From the NCBI RefSeq assembly GCF_026212465.1, contig NC_080060.1:15694147-15758146 (forward strand): a stretch of DNA of 64,000 nt, written 5' to 3'. Each line of letters begins with the position of its first letter. Position 1 is the first letter of the stretch. Below, one piece after another: positions 34,805 to 46,393 of this stretch. Both the position numbers and the translations under genes were made by a program. The notes below the pieces were generated by a model that did no database searches, had not been told where the DNA came from, and was given only the letters and a program-made list of their open reading frames with translations. The DNA is from Amaranthus tricolor (lineage: Eukaryota > Streptophyta > Magnoliopsida > Caryophyllales > Amaranthaceae).

Positions 34805-36400
34805 AAATACAAGTTAGTGTCAAAAACGGTTAAAAACGCATAAAATCGCAACTTAACACATAAATTCTAGAATATGACTATGATTTTCAATTCTAACAAC
34901 TTCTACACAATAATATATACCAAATAGTGTTGTGTGCCAAGTTTCGTGCAAAACAAACAAAGTTTGAGCTACTTTACGCGCGGAATTGACAAAAACGCTT
35001 AAAAACGCATAAAATCGCAACTTAACTTCTAATTTCTAGCATATGACTAGTATTATCAATTCTAACCATTTCAACACAATAATATATGCCAAATAGTGTT
35101 GTGTGCCAAGTTTCGTGCATAAATAACCATGTTTGACCTACTTTACGCGTGAAATTCACAAAAACGTTTAAAAACGCATAAAATCGCAACTTAACTTCTA
35201 ATTTCTAGCATATGACTATTATTATCAATTCTAACCATTTCAACACAATAATATATGCCAAATAGTGTTGTGTGCCAAGTTTCGTGCATAACAAACCATG
35301 TTTGACCTACTTTACGCGCGAAATTGACAAAAACGCTTAAAAACCCATAAAATCGCAACTTAACTTCTAATTTCTAGCATATGACTATTATTATCAAGTA
35401 TAACCATTTCAACACAATAATATATGCCAAATAGTGTTGTGTGCCAAGTTTCGTGCATAACAAACCATGTTTGACCTACTTTACGCGCGAAATGGACAAA
35501 AACGCTTAAAAACGCATAAAATCGCAACTTAACTTCTAATTTCTAGCATATGACTATTATTATCAAGTCTAACCATTTCAACACAATAATATATGCCAAA
35601 TAGTGTGGTGTGCCAAGTTTCATGCATAACAAACCATGTTTGACCTACTTTACGCGCGAAATTGACAAATAAAAACGCGAAATTGACAGCATCAAACTAG
35701 TGACCAGACCACCTTGCACGACACGTGGAGACCAAACCTATGCATCCAGGACCTAGGCTAAAGTGGAAATGGAATCTTGGTACTTGGATCTAGCTATCAA
35801 GGTCCTAAAACCATTCTAACAATCCCCGTGGACTCCTAGAAGCTGAGCCGAAGGAGGGCTGGTCGACAGTTTGCTAGATCAGAATTTTGTTTAAGTGTTT
35901 GTGGTTGTTTAGTGTTCTTTTCATGATCATTTGTAGTTTTTGACTGTGTCATTAATCAAAGCATACGCACAACATTAATCCTTGCATAACCAAGGCCTTA
36001 ATCAGCCCCGGTTTCGCATCAAAACCAAGTTTGAGTACTTTACGCGCGAAATTGACAAAAACGCTTAAAAACGCATAAAATCGCAACTTAACTTCTAATT
36101 TCTAACATATGACTATTATTATCAATTCTAACCATTTCAACACAATAATATATGCGTTGTGTGCCAAGTTTCGTGCATAACAAACCATGTTTGACCTACT
36201 TTACGCGCGAAATGGACAAAAACGCTTAAAAACGCATAAAATCGCAACTTAACTTCTAATTTCTAGCATATGACTATTATTATCAATTCTAACCATTTCA
36301 ACACAATAATATATGCCAAATAGTGTTGTGTGCCAAGTTTCGTGCATAAAAAACCATGTTTGACCTACTTTACGCGCGAAATTGACAAATAAAAACGTGA
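34805..36400. repeat. 169-bp tandem repeat array (inner CACTA)
   Basis: The marker ATATGACTA-TATTATCAA recurs at 35041, 35210, 35379 and 35548 with a constant spacing of 169 bp. Diverged units lie before 35041, and about two more follow at 36020-36400. Units vary by a few percent. Confidence 0.93.
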
Positions 36401-36660
36401 AATTGACAGCATCAAACTAGTGACCAGACCACCTTGCACGACACGTGGAGACCAAACCTATGCATCCAGGACCTAGGCTAAAGTGGAAATGGAATCTTGG
36501 TACTTGGATCTAGCTATCAAGGTCCTAAAACCATTCTAACAATCCCCGTGGACTCCTAGAAGCTGAGCCGAAGGAGGGCTGGTCGACAGTTTGCTAGATC
36601 AGAATTTTATTTAAGTGTTTGTGGTTGTTTCGTGTTCTTTTCATGATCATTTGACCAAAC
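35641..36660. repeat. 720-bp higher-order duplication inside the array
   Basis: Sequence at 35641 onward recurs at 36361 onward with an offset of exactly 720 bp. Each long unit holds one ~330-bp spacer block (ACCTATGCATCCAGGACC, CCCGTGGACTCCTAGAAGC) and the following 169-bp monomers. The second spacer is cut short near 36655. Confidence 0.9.
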
Positions 36661-36669
36661 CTATACAAA

Positions 36670-37265
36670 ACCCATAAAATCGAATTTGTGTACCTTTCTT
36701 GCTATCCATTTTGGAAATGTGGCTCTGGATGTAGATCCCATTTGTCCACGCACTCTTTTCATTGCGCTGAAACGCATGGGAAAAGTAATACCATTTATAT
36801 ATATATATAACACTTAATTAAATCAAATTGGTAAAATAATTAATATTACGTACGCATTCAACAATGCTTTGAATCTTGTGTTGCGAGGTAGGCTGTTAGG
36901 TTTTTGTAATGAGTCGAAGACGTGCACGGTGTTCGTTAAAGGACATATGATCAAAAGTATCCGATGCAAACTACAAACACAAATTTAAAATCAACAAATT
37001 AGAGATTAGGTGACTTTAAAAATCAAAAGATAAGTTCAATTTCAAAAATAAAACTTACTCTTCCCAATATGGAGCCAGAATGAATGTGTGTTTACATGCA
37101 AGGGAATTAGTCAAAGCAGTCTCAATGTATGCTCTGACGACATCTGGATCATTTCTACATTTACTACCCGAAATCGTCTCCGGACAAAACCATCCAATTT
37201 TTATTGGAGGTTCGCAAGAATTTACCTCCTCGTAAACCGCACTAAACTCACAAATAAGAGAATTT
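36670..37265 (-). pseudogene. Ulp1/C48-like protease remnant, inner CACTA
   Basis: The last exons of the second gene survive here. About 37250-37060 encode the CEPPIKIGWFCPE... and ...APYWEE-type region. About 36975-36850 reads HRILLIICPLTNTVHVFDSL, keeping the Asp of the catalytic set but with Arg where the family has the Trp after His. About 36760-36690 is open in the frame ending FPKWIARK. The exon with the catalytic Cys is missing, replaced by repeats. Joined by deletion to the first exon of the same gene at about 37300. Confidence 0.6.
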
Positions 37266-37355
37266 TGTTAGTAATTCGGTCATTAAAACAATTAGCTTAT
37301 GTGGAAAAGATTCTACAAAAAAAATTTATATTTGTTATTGTCAATTAAATTAATT

Positions 37356-37784
37356 TTAAAATGAAACTAAATGAGTAAAAATAGTAAAGTTGCTTACCAC
37401 AGTATCATTCCATAGAGAGTTTTTCAAACCCTCTGGAACCTCGTTCCATGCGTGCAATATGGAAATCTTGCGGATACATAGGCCCACTTGTTTTCCATAT
37501 TGCCTACGCCATTTTCCGCAGGGTTGACCCAATGCATTGTATTCCAAATGCATTGGTTCCGTGACTTTGAGGTTTTTCGTAGGACCTCGCCCTTTTCTTT
37601 TCTTACTGGTAGTGGGAGCATCCATTGGTGGGGCGTCTTCATTCTCAAAATCATTGTCTAGAGGTGGAGCGTCTTCAGCCATACGCTCGAATCTCACAAT
37701 TTGGTCCTCTTCACTGTCGTAACTACGATGCTCATTATCCGAGGTCTCAATCTCGGGGAAAATTTTGTCTCTGAATAGATGCAT
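37356..37784 (-). CDS. Transposase_24-type exon of CACTA second gene, inner copy
   Basis: A 142-codon open stretch starts MHLFRDKIFPEIETSDNEH, passes an acidic, proline-rich linker with a basic patch (TSKKRKGRGPTKN) and ends in the conserved block MHLEYNALGQPCGKWRRQYG and HAWNEVPEGLKNSLWND. A normal GT donor follows NDTV (GTAAGC on the minus strand, about 37402). Downstream exons for the rest of Transposase_24 and the DUF8039-like part are missing: about 1.95 kb present at 1135-3070 of copy 1 is deleted here. In CACTA systems the second protein assists excision by binding subterminal repeats. That role for this fragment is only inferred. Confidence 0.7.
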   Translation of the reverse strand: MHLFRDKIFPEIETSDNEHRSYDSEEDQIVRFERMAEDAPPLDNDFENEDAPPMDAPTTSKKRKGRGPTKNLKVTEPMHLEYNALGQPCGKWRRQYGKQVGLCIRKISILHAWNEVPEGLKNSLWNDTVVSNFTIFTHLVSF

Positions 37785-37993
37785 TATATATCAGTACCTG
37801 AAAGAGTATGGATAGAAATATATTAGAACATAAGCTAAGTAATATTAAGAATATGACTATGATTTACAATTCTAATACGTACGTTCAACACAATAATATA
37901 TAACAAATAAGTGTTCTGTGCAAAGTTTCATGCAAAACAAACCAAGTGCCAAAAAAACTTTTAAAAGCTTTAAATTCATACCTTGTGAATCAC
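37785..37993. other. Gap between the two CACTA genes, inner copy
   Basis: Contains the same diverged 169-bp-like monomer as 3620-3712 (ATATGACTATGATTTACAAT near 37854). Confidence 0.6.
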
Positions 37994-40900
37994 TTAATTC
38001 AAATGTATTCCTTCCGTGTGATCTACACGCATATAACCAACATCTACATCATCTACATCATCTTGATCAACTGATATTGGATTGATAAAGGGAGGGGAGT
38101 CTTCAAAAGCTTCATATTCTTCCTCATCCTCAACATCACCTATACCAAGAATGCTTCTTTTTACCGGTACAACAATAGACCATTTTTTATCAGACGGGTC
38201 TACAATGTAGAATACTTGCTTGGCTTGTGTGGCTAGTATGAATGGCTCCTCACTATCACGCAAACGAGCTAAGTCTACAAGAGTGAATCCACAAGGGTCG
38301 TCATTTTTTATGCATCGTCGATTATTATCTACCCACTTACATTTGAAAAGACCAATATTGAAAGTAGAGTAGTCAAGCTCCCATATTTCATGTACCCGCC
38401 CGTAGTATACCAATTTAGCATCAACCGGCGCTTGATCCTTCGCACTCGCGTAAAATGTAGATGACGCCAAAATAGAAACCCCACTATTCTGTACATACGA
38501 TGACTTCTTGTCTTGACCCTCAGTCCAAAATGTGAAGCCATTGACATCGTAACCCTCATATTTGTTGACATCATCACGAGGACCAAAAGCTAACCACTTA
38601 ACAATTTCGGATACACCCTTGAGTTCTTCGGATATTACTCGATTATGAAACCAATTAATAAACGTCTTGTTATGCAACTGCATCAATGCCCTATCCCCTT
38701 TAGAAGGATGTTTTGCGCGCAATATATCAAAATGCTCACTCAAAAAGGATGAACTTCCGGAATATGATGCAACACATACAAGTGTGCTTGTAGAAGGCTT
38801 TCTCGAGGAGGTGTGACCGATTTGGAGCCAATTGTTCCTTTTCCCTCAAGCCTTCCTTCATGTCTAGAGGTGGGAAGTCCAATAGGCTTTGCCATGGCCA
38901 AATACTCGGCTATAAAGTTACTAATCTCATCGCTCACAGTGCCTTGAATCATACTCCCCTCGGGTTGTGCTGGATTCCTCACCTTGTTTTGTAAAACACC
39001 CATGTGTCTTTCAAAAGGATAACACCACCTTAAAAAAGCTGGACCCAAAAGTTTGATCTCACGAACGAGATGGACAATAAGATGAACCATTATGTCAAAG
39101 AAAGAAGGTGGAAAATACATCTCAAACTTGCATAAAGTTACAATCACGTCGAGTTGAAGTGCATCAAGTTTAAAGGGATCAAAAACTTTACTACAAATTG
39201 TGTTGAAGAACGAACATAGTTCGGTAATAGCATATCTCACATGTTTTGGCAGTATTCCACGGATTGCAATTGGTAAGAACACTTGCATCATTACATGGCA
39301 ATCGTGAGATTTCATGCTTCCCAACTTCAGCTCACCATTTAGGCTAACAAATCTCTTCATGTTGGATGAGTACCCAGACGAAACCTTAATGCCATACAAA
39401 CACTCACAAAATGTCCGCTTCTCTGCTTTGGACAATGTGTAGCAAGCTGGAGGCAAATAAACTTTGTCATTAAGCATCTTCTTCTTATTGTCACCAACTT
39501 CATCATCAGCTCTATTTCTTTTCTTACTCACCTTAACATGTGCCCACAACTCCGGACGAAGACCCTTACATTCAAACCAATCTCGCACGGCCCTAACATC
39601 TTTTGTCTTACCCGGAATGTTCATGAGAGTCCCGAGTATGGCATCGCATACATTTTTCTCTATATGCATAACGTCAAGACAATGCCTAACCTGTAGATCT
39701 CTCTAATATGGAAGCTTCCAAAAGATTGATTCTTTTTTCCATAATCGGCCTTCACCTCCTTGCACTTGCCCCGTTTTACCAAATACAGTCTCAACTCCCT
39801 TAACCTGTTCATAAACCTCATAACCGGTCAACGGTCGACGAGCTACAAGGTCCTCAACCTCCCCATTGAACAACTTCTTCTTCTTACGATATTGGTGGTC
39901 TCGTGGGAGGAACTTTCGATGGTGCATGAATACGTGTTTGCACTTAGGAATCCACGTGGATTCCATGTCATCGATACATATCGGGCATGCTTTCTTCCCT
40001 TTGTTCTTATACCCCGATAAGTTGCCATATGCCAGAAAATCATTAACGGTGCATAAAAGCATTGCACGCAAGGTGAACTCCTCATTAGCATATGCATCAA
40101 ACACTGAAACGCCTTCATCCCACATCTTTCTCAAATCCTCAACGAGAGGTGCAAGATACACATCTATGTCATTGCCAGGTTGTTTAGGACCCGAGATAAG
40201 AAGCGAAAGCATTATGTACTTACGCTTCATACACAACCAAGGTGGCAAATTATAGATCACTAAAAGTACCGGCCAAGTACTATGTTGAGAACTAAGATTG
40301 CCGAACGGGTTCATTCCATCCGTACACAGTCCGAGCCTTAAATTACGAACCTCATCCCCAAAAGTCTTATGCAACCTATCAATACTCTTCCACTTCGGAG
40401 AATCAGATGGATGTGTGAGCAAGTGACCTTTCTTCACCCTATCTGCATGCCACCTCAAATTTAACGCATCTTTCTTTATAGAAAACAAGCGCTTGAATCT
40501 AGGTATTATTGGAAGATACCACAATACCTTAGCCGGGGGTCCTTTAGCATCCCGAGCCCCTTTACGCTTGTAGCGCGATAACCCACACCTAGGACACTCT
40601 TCTAAGTTCTCGTTTTCATTCCGATACAACACACAATCATTCGGACACGCATGAATCTTCTGGTACTCTAAGCCGAAAGGACACATGAGCTTTTTGGCAT
40701 AATATGTCGACTTTGGAAGTTCATTTCCCTCAGGAAGCAACTCACCTAACGCTTCTAATAACATTGTGAAACTAGCGTCACTGCAATTGAACTTTGACTT
40801 AATGTTGAAAATTGTCAACACTGCTGTTAGTTTGGTGAACTTTGTACATCCAGGGTACAAAGGCTTTTGAGAAGCCTCTGTCAACAAGTCAAAAACACGA

Positions 40901-41316
40901 GGACGTTTTCCTAACTCATCCTCGACTCCCTCCATCATCTCATCAACACGATCCACATCCTCATCGACATTCTCTTCATCTGTCTCATACCCATCAACAT
41001 GATCTACTACATCCTCATTGACATCGGCCACATTATTGACGTCCACAACAACACTTTTCTCTTTGTAAACTCCCTCCTCACCATGCCAAACCCAAACATG
41101 ATATTGAGGCCTAAACCCACGTCGAAGTATGTGCTCCCTAAGGATATCAACACTATCTACCTTTGATACATTGCCACAACTGACACATGGGCAATAAAAA
41201 CCAACTCCCCCCGTCCTAACTTGATGTTCAACCGCAATACTACAAAATTCTAATACGCCATCAATAAATTCCGACGATTCAATGCTTCCATACATCCAAG
41301 AACGATCGTTTGTCAT
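37994..41316 (-). pseudogene. TNP2-like CACTA transposase, inner copy, two lesions
   Basis: Start chosen at 41316 because the family start MTNDRSWMYGSIESSEF follows directly; upstream in-frame codons to 41361 are probably leader. Transposase-associated domain: GVGFYCPCVSCGNVSKVDSV. Acidic linker, then Transposase_21 with LYPGCTKFTKLTAVL, CPRCGLSRYKRKGARD, CTDGMNPFGNLSSQHSTWP, PICIDDMESTWIPKC. One TAG (39703-39705) stands where Trp is found in the other copies (PYWRDLQVRH). After it come MHIEKNVCDAILGTLMN, DUF4218 (MYFPPSFFDIMVHLIVHLV) and, after loss of one A in a run near 38742, DUF4216-like sequence (KQVFYIVDPSDKKWSIVVP) to a natural stop at 37994. The protein cuts and joins element ends in the nucleus. 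Two single-base lesions make this the best-preserved copy in the window. Confidence 0.93.
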
Positions 41317-41361
41317 CCTAATTAGTGTGATTAATTGATTCAAAACAAAATTAATACACAA

Positions 41362-42895
41362 CTTTTAAACATATATACTTATTTATAATTCTAATAAGTA
41401 TAACAATTAACAACAAACCACATTTTTAACAAATATCAAAACATCCGAATTAAAATTAATTTTAAATTATAAGTCAAAGTATTTGACTTATGATCTACTA
41501 ATTTTCTTAATGAATTCAAAATTTGATAGTTGTATGAGTGACAAAAAGCAACAAACCTCCACATCTCCCTTAGTTCGTATTCTTAGGTAGGCCTTTTATA
41601 ACAAGAAAAAAAAGTGATCAATCCATGTGGTAAAATTATTTGACTAGCTAGGTTTATCCTTTAAAGTATATACCAAGGGAAAAGTAAACAAACAAACACC
41701 AATAATACACAACTACAACTTTTAAATTTATTGTATATTGTATTCAATAAAAAATATTTATTAATTTATTATAAAAAAAAAAAAGAAAAACCAAAGTCAT
41801 ATTAAGTCAAGGGTCACTGTTACATTTATAAAAACCCCAAAACCAAATAAAAATCCTGTTAAAATAAGCTAAAAAAATCCCTAACCTAACACTTTACCTC
41901 CACAGTTAGCTACAACCAATACTAAGAAATTTACCTTCAACCAGAAGTTACATGAGACAAAACATTTACCTCCAAAGTTGCGATTAGAAATTCAATTGGT
42001 GTTCTCGATCTACTCGTTAATTGGAATAAGTGTGTAAATGATGAAGTCGAGAATCGAATAGAATGAAAAATTAAAATCTCAACAAATAGTTGTATAAACT
42101 CTTAGTCAAGAATAATGTAAATTTCCTACGGTTTGCAGGAAATGACATTAATAATTTTGAGGGAATTGAATGGTTTTATGATGTCGAGTATGGCGATTTA
42201 CAGGAAATCAGAATAATGAGGGAATTGTGAGGGATTTAAGCAGAATTTTCTTTTACTTAATAATTTTGTATTCTTTAATAGACAAAAAGGCAATGAGCTG
42301 GCAAAAGTATATTGTAATTTAGACAAGAATAATGACGTCAAGGGATTTTTTAATAAGTGTAAAACAATCACATGCGACCAGCAACAAGAACAAAGCAAAT
42401 GCGACCAGCAACAAGAATAGAAGCAACAATGAGATATTTCAATGCTTATTGAAATTAAAAAGAGAAATAATACCTTAATTCGTGAGTTTTGAAGATGAAT
42501 AAGCAAATGCCTTTGGTTTCAAACAACGGTTTTGAAGAATGTGCACACAGTAGAACAAGCAAATGCACGAAACAAGCAAACGTTTGTGAACACAGTAGAA
42601 CAAGCAAACTTTTGATTTCTGGGTTTGTGAATGACAATGAAGATGAACACGTACAGTAGAACAAGCAAACGTTTGTTCTGGGTTTGTGAATGAAAATAAA
42701 GATGAACACGTACAGTAGAACAAGCAAACGTCTGATTGAGAGAACAAAGCAGCAGTAGAACAGCAGTAGCAAACGTACAGTTCTGGGTTTTTGGTTTTCA
42801 ATGGGTTCGTTTGAGAGAACAAAAGGCAGTTTAATCGTTTTGTATGAAGGGTTTTGTGAAGGGTTTATTGTGAAAAAGAAACTGATGATTATGGC
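41362..42895 (-). other. Inner CACTA leader region with small tandem repeats
   Basis: AT-rich leader and probable first intron. A donor-like border near 42470 resembles that of the other copies. Between 42540 and 42780, ~59-bp units with GTACAGTAGAACAAGCAAACG repeat three to four times. Long minus-strand frames here (42455-43015) consist of these repeats and the subterminal palindromes and are not convincing genes. Confidence 0.5.
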
Positions 42896-43211
42896 GGGTT
42901 TTCTTAAAATTCCAAAGCTCATTTGCTGCGGTTCAAAGAAAACCGGAGCAATTAAGTTATTTTCCCGGTTTATTTGCTGCGGTTCATGAAAAACCGGAGC
43001 AATTAAGGAAATCATGAAGCTCTATTTGCTGCGGTTCGGCTTTAACCGGAGCAATTAATTTTTTTTGAATAATATTTGCTGCGGTCCACTTGTTAACCGC
43101 AGCAATTAAAGGTTTTTGTTTTTTTTCCTTATTCATTCTCCTCTTTATTGCTGCGAATATGAAAAAACCGCAGCAAATAATGAGCAGCAAGTACAATTTT
43201 TTCCACTAGTG
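42896..43211. repeat. Subterminal and terminal repeats, right end of inner CACTA
   Basis: Five TTTGCTGCGGT...AACCGSAGCAATT hairpin-like pairs lie between 42920 and 43185, then TTTTTTCCACTAGTG. Confidence 0.92.
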
Positions 43212-44044
43212 TTAGTTAATTCAAAACAAAATTAATACAAAACTTTTAAACATATATACTTATTTATAAGAAAAATATTTAACCCTAAAAATATATACTT
43301 ATTTATACCAAATCTATTTAACCCCAAATATGCATACTTCATATTCTAATTCTATACTTCATACTTCAATATTAAGCTTTACATTGTAAATAAAATCATA
43401 TTCTAATTCTAATAGTTAAAGACATTAACAACAAACCACATTTTTAACAAATTACACAAATATTTAACAAACTAATAACATAAACTTGAATAATGTAAAA
43501 TTCACAAATAAATTGATATCTTTAGCACTAAATTACTAAATTACATGTTAAACAATAAAGATATGAACTTGCAAATTAGTAAAATAAATATAATTACCTA
43601 GATTTCGTGGATTATGTTATCTAGAGCGAAAAACAGAGAAACAAAATTAGTATACAAACAGTTGGCCTATTTTTTGAGAGTTTTTAAGAATATCTTGCAA
43701 AACTTAAATGCTTAACAAATTAAAAAGAGAAAAAATACCTTAATGTCGTGGGTTTTGAAGATGAAAAAGACCAAAATATTATATTTCATGGGTTTATGAA
43801 CCAAGAAGATGAAGAATAGGAGTTTGAAGAAACTGTTACGTACAGTGTTTTTCGAGTGTTTTTCAATGGGTTTATGAATCAGTTTGCGAAGAAAGCAGTA
43901 GATGATGAAGAATTTATTGTTTTTAGAAGAGATGAAGATGAAGAATGAAACGTTGAATGGCGAAAATGGTGGGTTTGAGAGATACTACAGTTTACGTATA
44001 GTAAAGTATTTGTGAAATGAAATGTTGGCGGGTTTTAATTTTGT
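43212..44044 (-). other. Outer CACTA leader, right of the nested insertion
   Basis: Begins with target duplication TTA and GTTAATTCAAAACAAAATTA, continuing the outer element. AT-rich; leader exon border near 43740 (ACCTTAATGTCGTGGGTTTT). No coding frame. Confidence 0.6.
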
Positions 44045-44338
44045 GAAATGAAAGAGTATATTTGCTGCGGGCATATACAAAAACCGCAGCAATTGAGTGA
44101 AGCAACTGAGTATTTGCTGCGGACTGTCGAAAAACCGCAGCAATTGAAAGAGCTATTTGCTGCGGGCTCTAGTAAAACCGCAACAATTAATAGTCCAACT
44201 GAGTATTTGCTACGGGCTCATGTAAAACCGCAACAATTAATTGATTTTATTTTTCTAAATTCTTTTTGCTATTTAATGTTGCGTCTAAGGAAACCGCAAC
44301 AAATGACATGCAGCGAATAGGGTTTTTTTCCACTGGTG
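44045..44338. repeat. Subterminal and terminal repeats, right end of outer CACTA
   Basis: TTTGCTGCGGGC...AACCGCAGCAATT pairs, partly decayed to CAACAATT, precede the terminus CCACTGGTG. Confidence 0.88.
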
Positions 44339-44341
44339 ATA

Positions 44342-44554
44342 ATTAAAATTCATTTCTAAAGCTACTTGGAATATATAGATTATCTCAGCATATCAAACTT
44401 TGACCTTTTACGTCTACTGATCTTTGATGATTGCAAATTCTTGGATTTTTAGTTTTCTAGATTATTTTTTTAATGGAAAAGATGTCAATGGAAACTAAAT
44501 TTTAAATATAAATAGTAAAATCATGTAAATAAAAATAAATATACCTGTTATACC
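44342..44554. other. Host DNA, nothing recognised
   Basis: Short AT-rich stretch without frame or repeat that I can place. Confidence 0.4.
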
Positions 44555-45309
44555 TCAAACTCTATCATCCATTATGTTTCTTCCTTATCTAGCTGTATCA
44601 CAAATATGACAATGATTGGCATTCATATTTTTTTGTGATATATCATGCACCCGCTAGGACAACATTCAAACATATCTATAGGTAATCCGATAGCAGCTAT
44701 TTCTTTCTAATGTTGTAGACATTGTTTGTCATTGTATTCTCTTATGACAAAACTTATTTTACAAAAGAAAATACCTCTTCGTATAATTTCTTGGGCATAC
44801 TAAAGTTTGTCCAAAGGTTTGTTGAGCAACTATGATATACATGTTTGTGTGATTCTTTCAACTAAAGATACAACAAAATGTTAGTGAAATTGAGCATCTT
44901 AAAGAACTGCTTTGACTGAGGGTTTTGATCTTCCTCTACATATACTGCTGATTGTTCATCATCTCGAGGTAGTTTACTAGACTGTGCCGGGAGAAAATGC
45001 TGGAAGTGTATGGAAATTCAGAAATAATTGTGTTGTACACAATATTTTAATATGGATTTGGAAAAAAATTTCAAGTGCTAGATCATTAAAAACCTTTTTT
45101 AGCACTTTCCTGAACTTGGCCCAAATGCCAAGTTATAATGAAAGTTCCAATCATAGTAATTCGCCACAAATCACTTTCTTAATAAGTGTTTTGTAAATCA
45201 TCTGTTGCTTAAATTATTTATTTTATCTCTATTGTCAAACTATTTCTACGAGAAAAATCTAAAATATCTTCCAATCCTCTTATAACTGCAAGTGAGCAAT
45301 GCCTCAACA
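44555..45309. repeat. Anonymous triplicated sequence, copy 1
   Basis: Shares long phrases with copies 2 and 3, such as GATATATCATGCACCCGCTA and TCTATAGGTAATC. Ends at CTCAACACA, where the small CACTA element is inserted. Confidence 0.75.
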
Positions 45310-46393
45310 CACTACTACATTAACGAGCTATTACTACCCCAAATACTCGTAGCAATAGGTTCAATAACAGTTGCAATAGGTCTATAGCAACGGTTCCATA
45401 CCCGTCGCATTTGTGGCCGTAGGTATAGGTCTATTGCGACGGTTCAGCTATCTATTGCGACGGTTTCAATTTAACCGTAGCAATAGCTTCTTATCACCGT
45501 CGCTATAGATCTATTGCTACGGTCTCACTATAACCGTAGCAATAGGTTCTTATCACTGTCGCTATAGACCTATTGCGATGGTCACTTTGCAACTGTTATA
45601 ATAAGTCTTTTGCGACGGTCATTGCAACCTATTGCAACCCCATGTTTTATCCGTTCCAATGGGTCTATGGCGATGGTAATGGCTCTCTATTGCAACGCCT
45701 TGATAAAGCTATAAATTATATACATATTTATATATATAATTAACTTTGATATAATTCATCAACTCTAATACAAAATAAAGCACCAATATATATAACTTTG
45801 ATATAATTCATCAACTCTAATACAAAATAAAGCACCAACTCTAATTAGTTCAATTAGTGGTTTTGATACATGCAACATTGCAAAAGGACTTCATCATCAA
45901 CAAAGAACTTCAACTTTGATATAATTCCTCTTCTTCATTAGCTCCATCAAGTGTGGGTGTGATTGCCTTGCAATGGAGACCAGATGCTGAACTTTCAATA
46001 TTCCGCCTCTCCCAACCGTAACCTTGCTTCCACGGTTATCTTTGACGACACTACTTGGTATATTAGAAGTTGTTGCCCGTAAGAATTTATATTTATACCT
46101 GAAATTTCGAGGGAGGGAATGGGATTATGAGGGATTGGGGTTCAGTTTTGAGAGGGAAATGAAAAAAAAAGTTATTAGTATAAGGTCTATTGCGACGGTT
46201 TATACACAACCGTAGTAATAGGTATCCGTCCCATAGCAATAAGTGGTCTATTGCGACGGTTTAAAAATAACCGTAGCAATAGGGTCCTAACTGTCGCAAT
46301 AGAGTCCTAACTGTCGCAATAGAGTATCTATTGCTACGATTCATAACTAACCGTCGCAATAGAGCGTCGCCATTGCTCGTTAATATAGTAGTG
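45310..46393. mobile_element. Small non-autonomous CACTA element (second family)
   Basis: The 1084-bp element has termini CACTACTACATTAACGAGC and the inverted CACTACTATATTAACGAGC, with 3-bp target duplication ACA (45307-45309, 46394-46396). Inside both ends, units such as CTATTGCGACGGT and ACCGTAGCAATAG alternate as subterminal palindromes (45395-45690 and 46185-46370). A 60-bp phrase (CTTTGATATAATTCATCAAC) is tandemly duplicated at about 45737 and 45798. It has no transposase. Confidence 0.88.

Larger units (their letters stand above)
34004..43211 (-). mobile_element. CACTA transposon copy 2 (inner), both ends present
   Basis: It is a 9208-bp element with matching termini CACTAGTGGAAAAAA (34004-34018, and inverted at 43197-43211), subterminal palindromes at both ends and the target duplication TTA. 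It carries a nearly whole TNP2 transposase gene (37994-41316) and a second gene shortened by an internal deletion. Perfect ends and duplication mark it as the youngest CACTA here. With one stop and one frameshift in the transposase it is probably mobile only in trans. Confidence 0.95.
29623..44338 (-). mobile_element. CACTA transposon copy 3 (outer), interrupted by copy 2
   Basis: Left end CGTTAGTGAAAAAAACCTC at 29623 and right end TTTTTTTCCACTGGTG up to 44338 are decayed forms of the family terminus, each followed inward by GCTGCGG-type subterminal repeats. The 3-bp direct repeat ATA flanks both ends (29620-29622 and 44339-44341). Without the inner element, about 5.5 kb remain: 169-bp repeats, a truncated transposase frame and a leader. 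The transposase C-terminal part and the whole second gene are deleted, so it is non-autonomous. Confidence 0.85.

Noticed and set aside
42455..43015. 186-residue minus-strand frame with repeated CLFYC-type words
   Set aside because: It spans small tandem repeats and CACTA subterminal hairpins. The sister CACTA copies do not keep it.
45890..46180. Possible captured gene fragment inside the small CACTA element
   Set aside because: The readable pieces are too short and carry no domain that I recognise.
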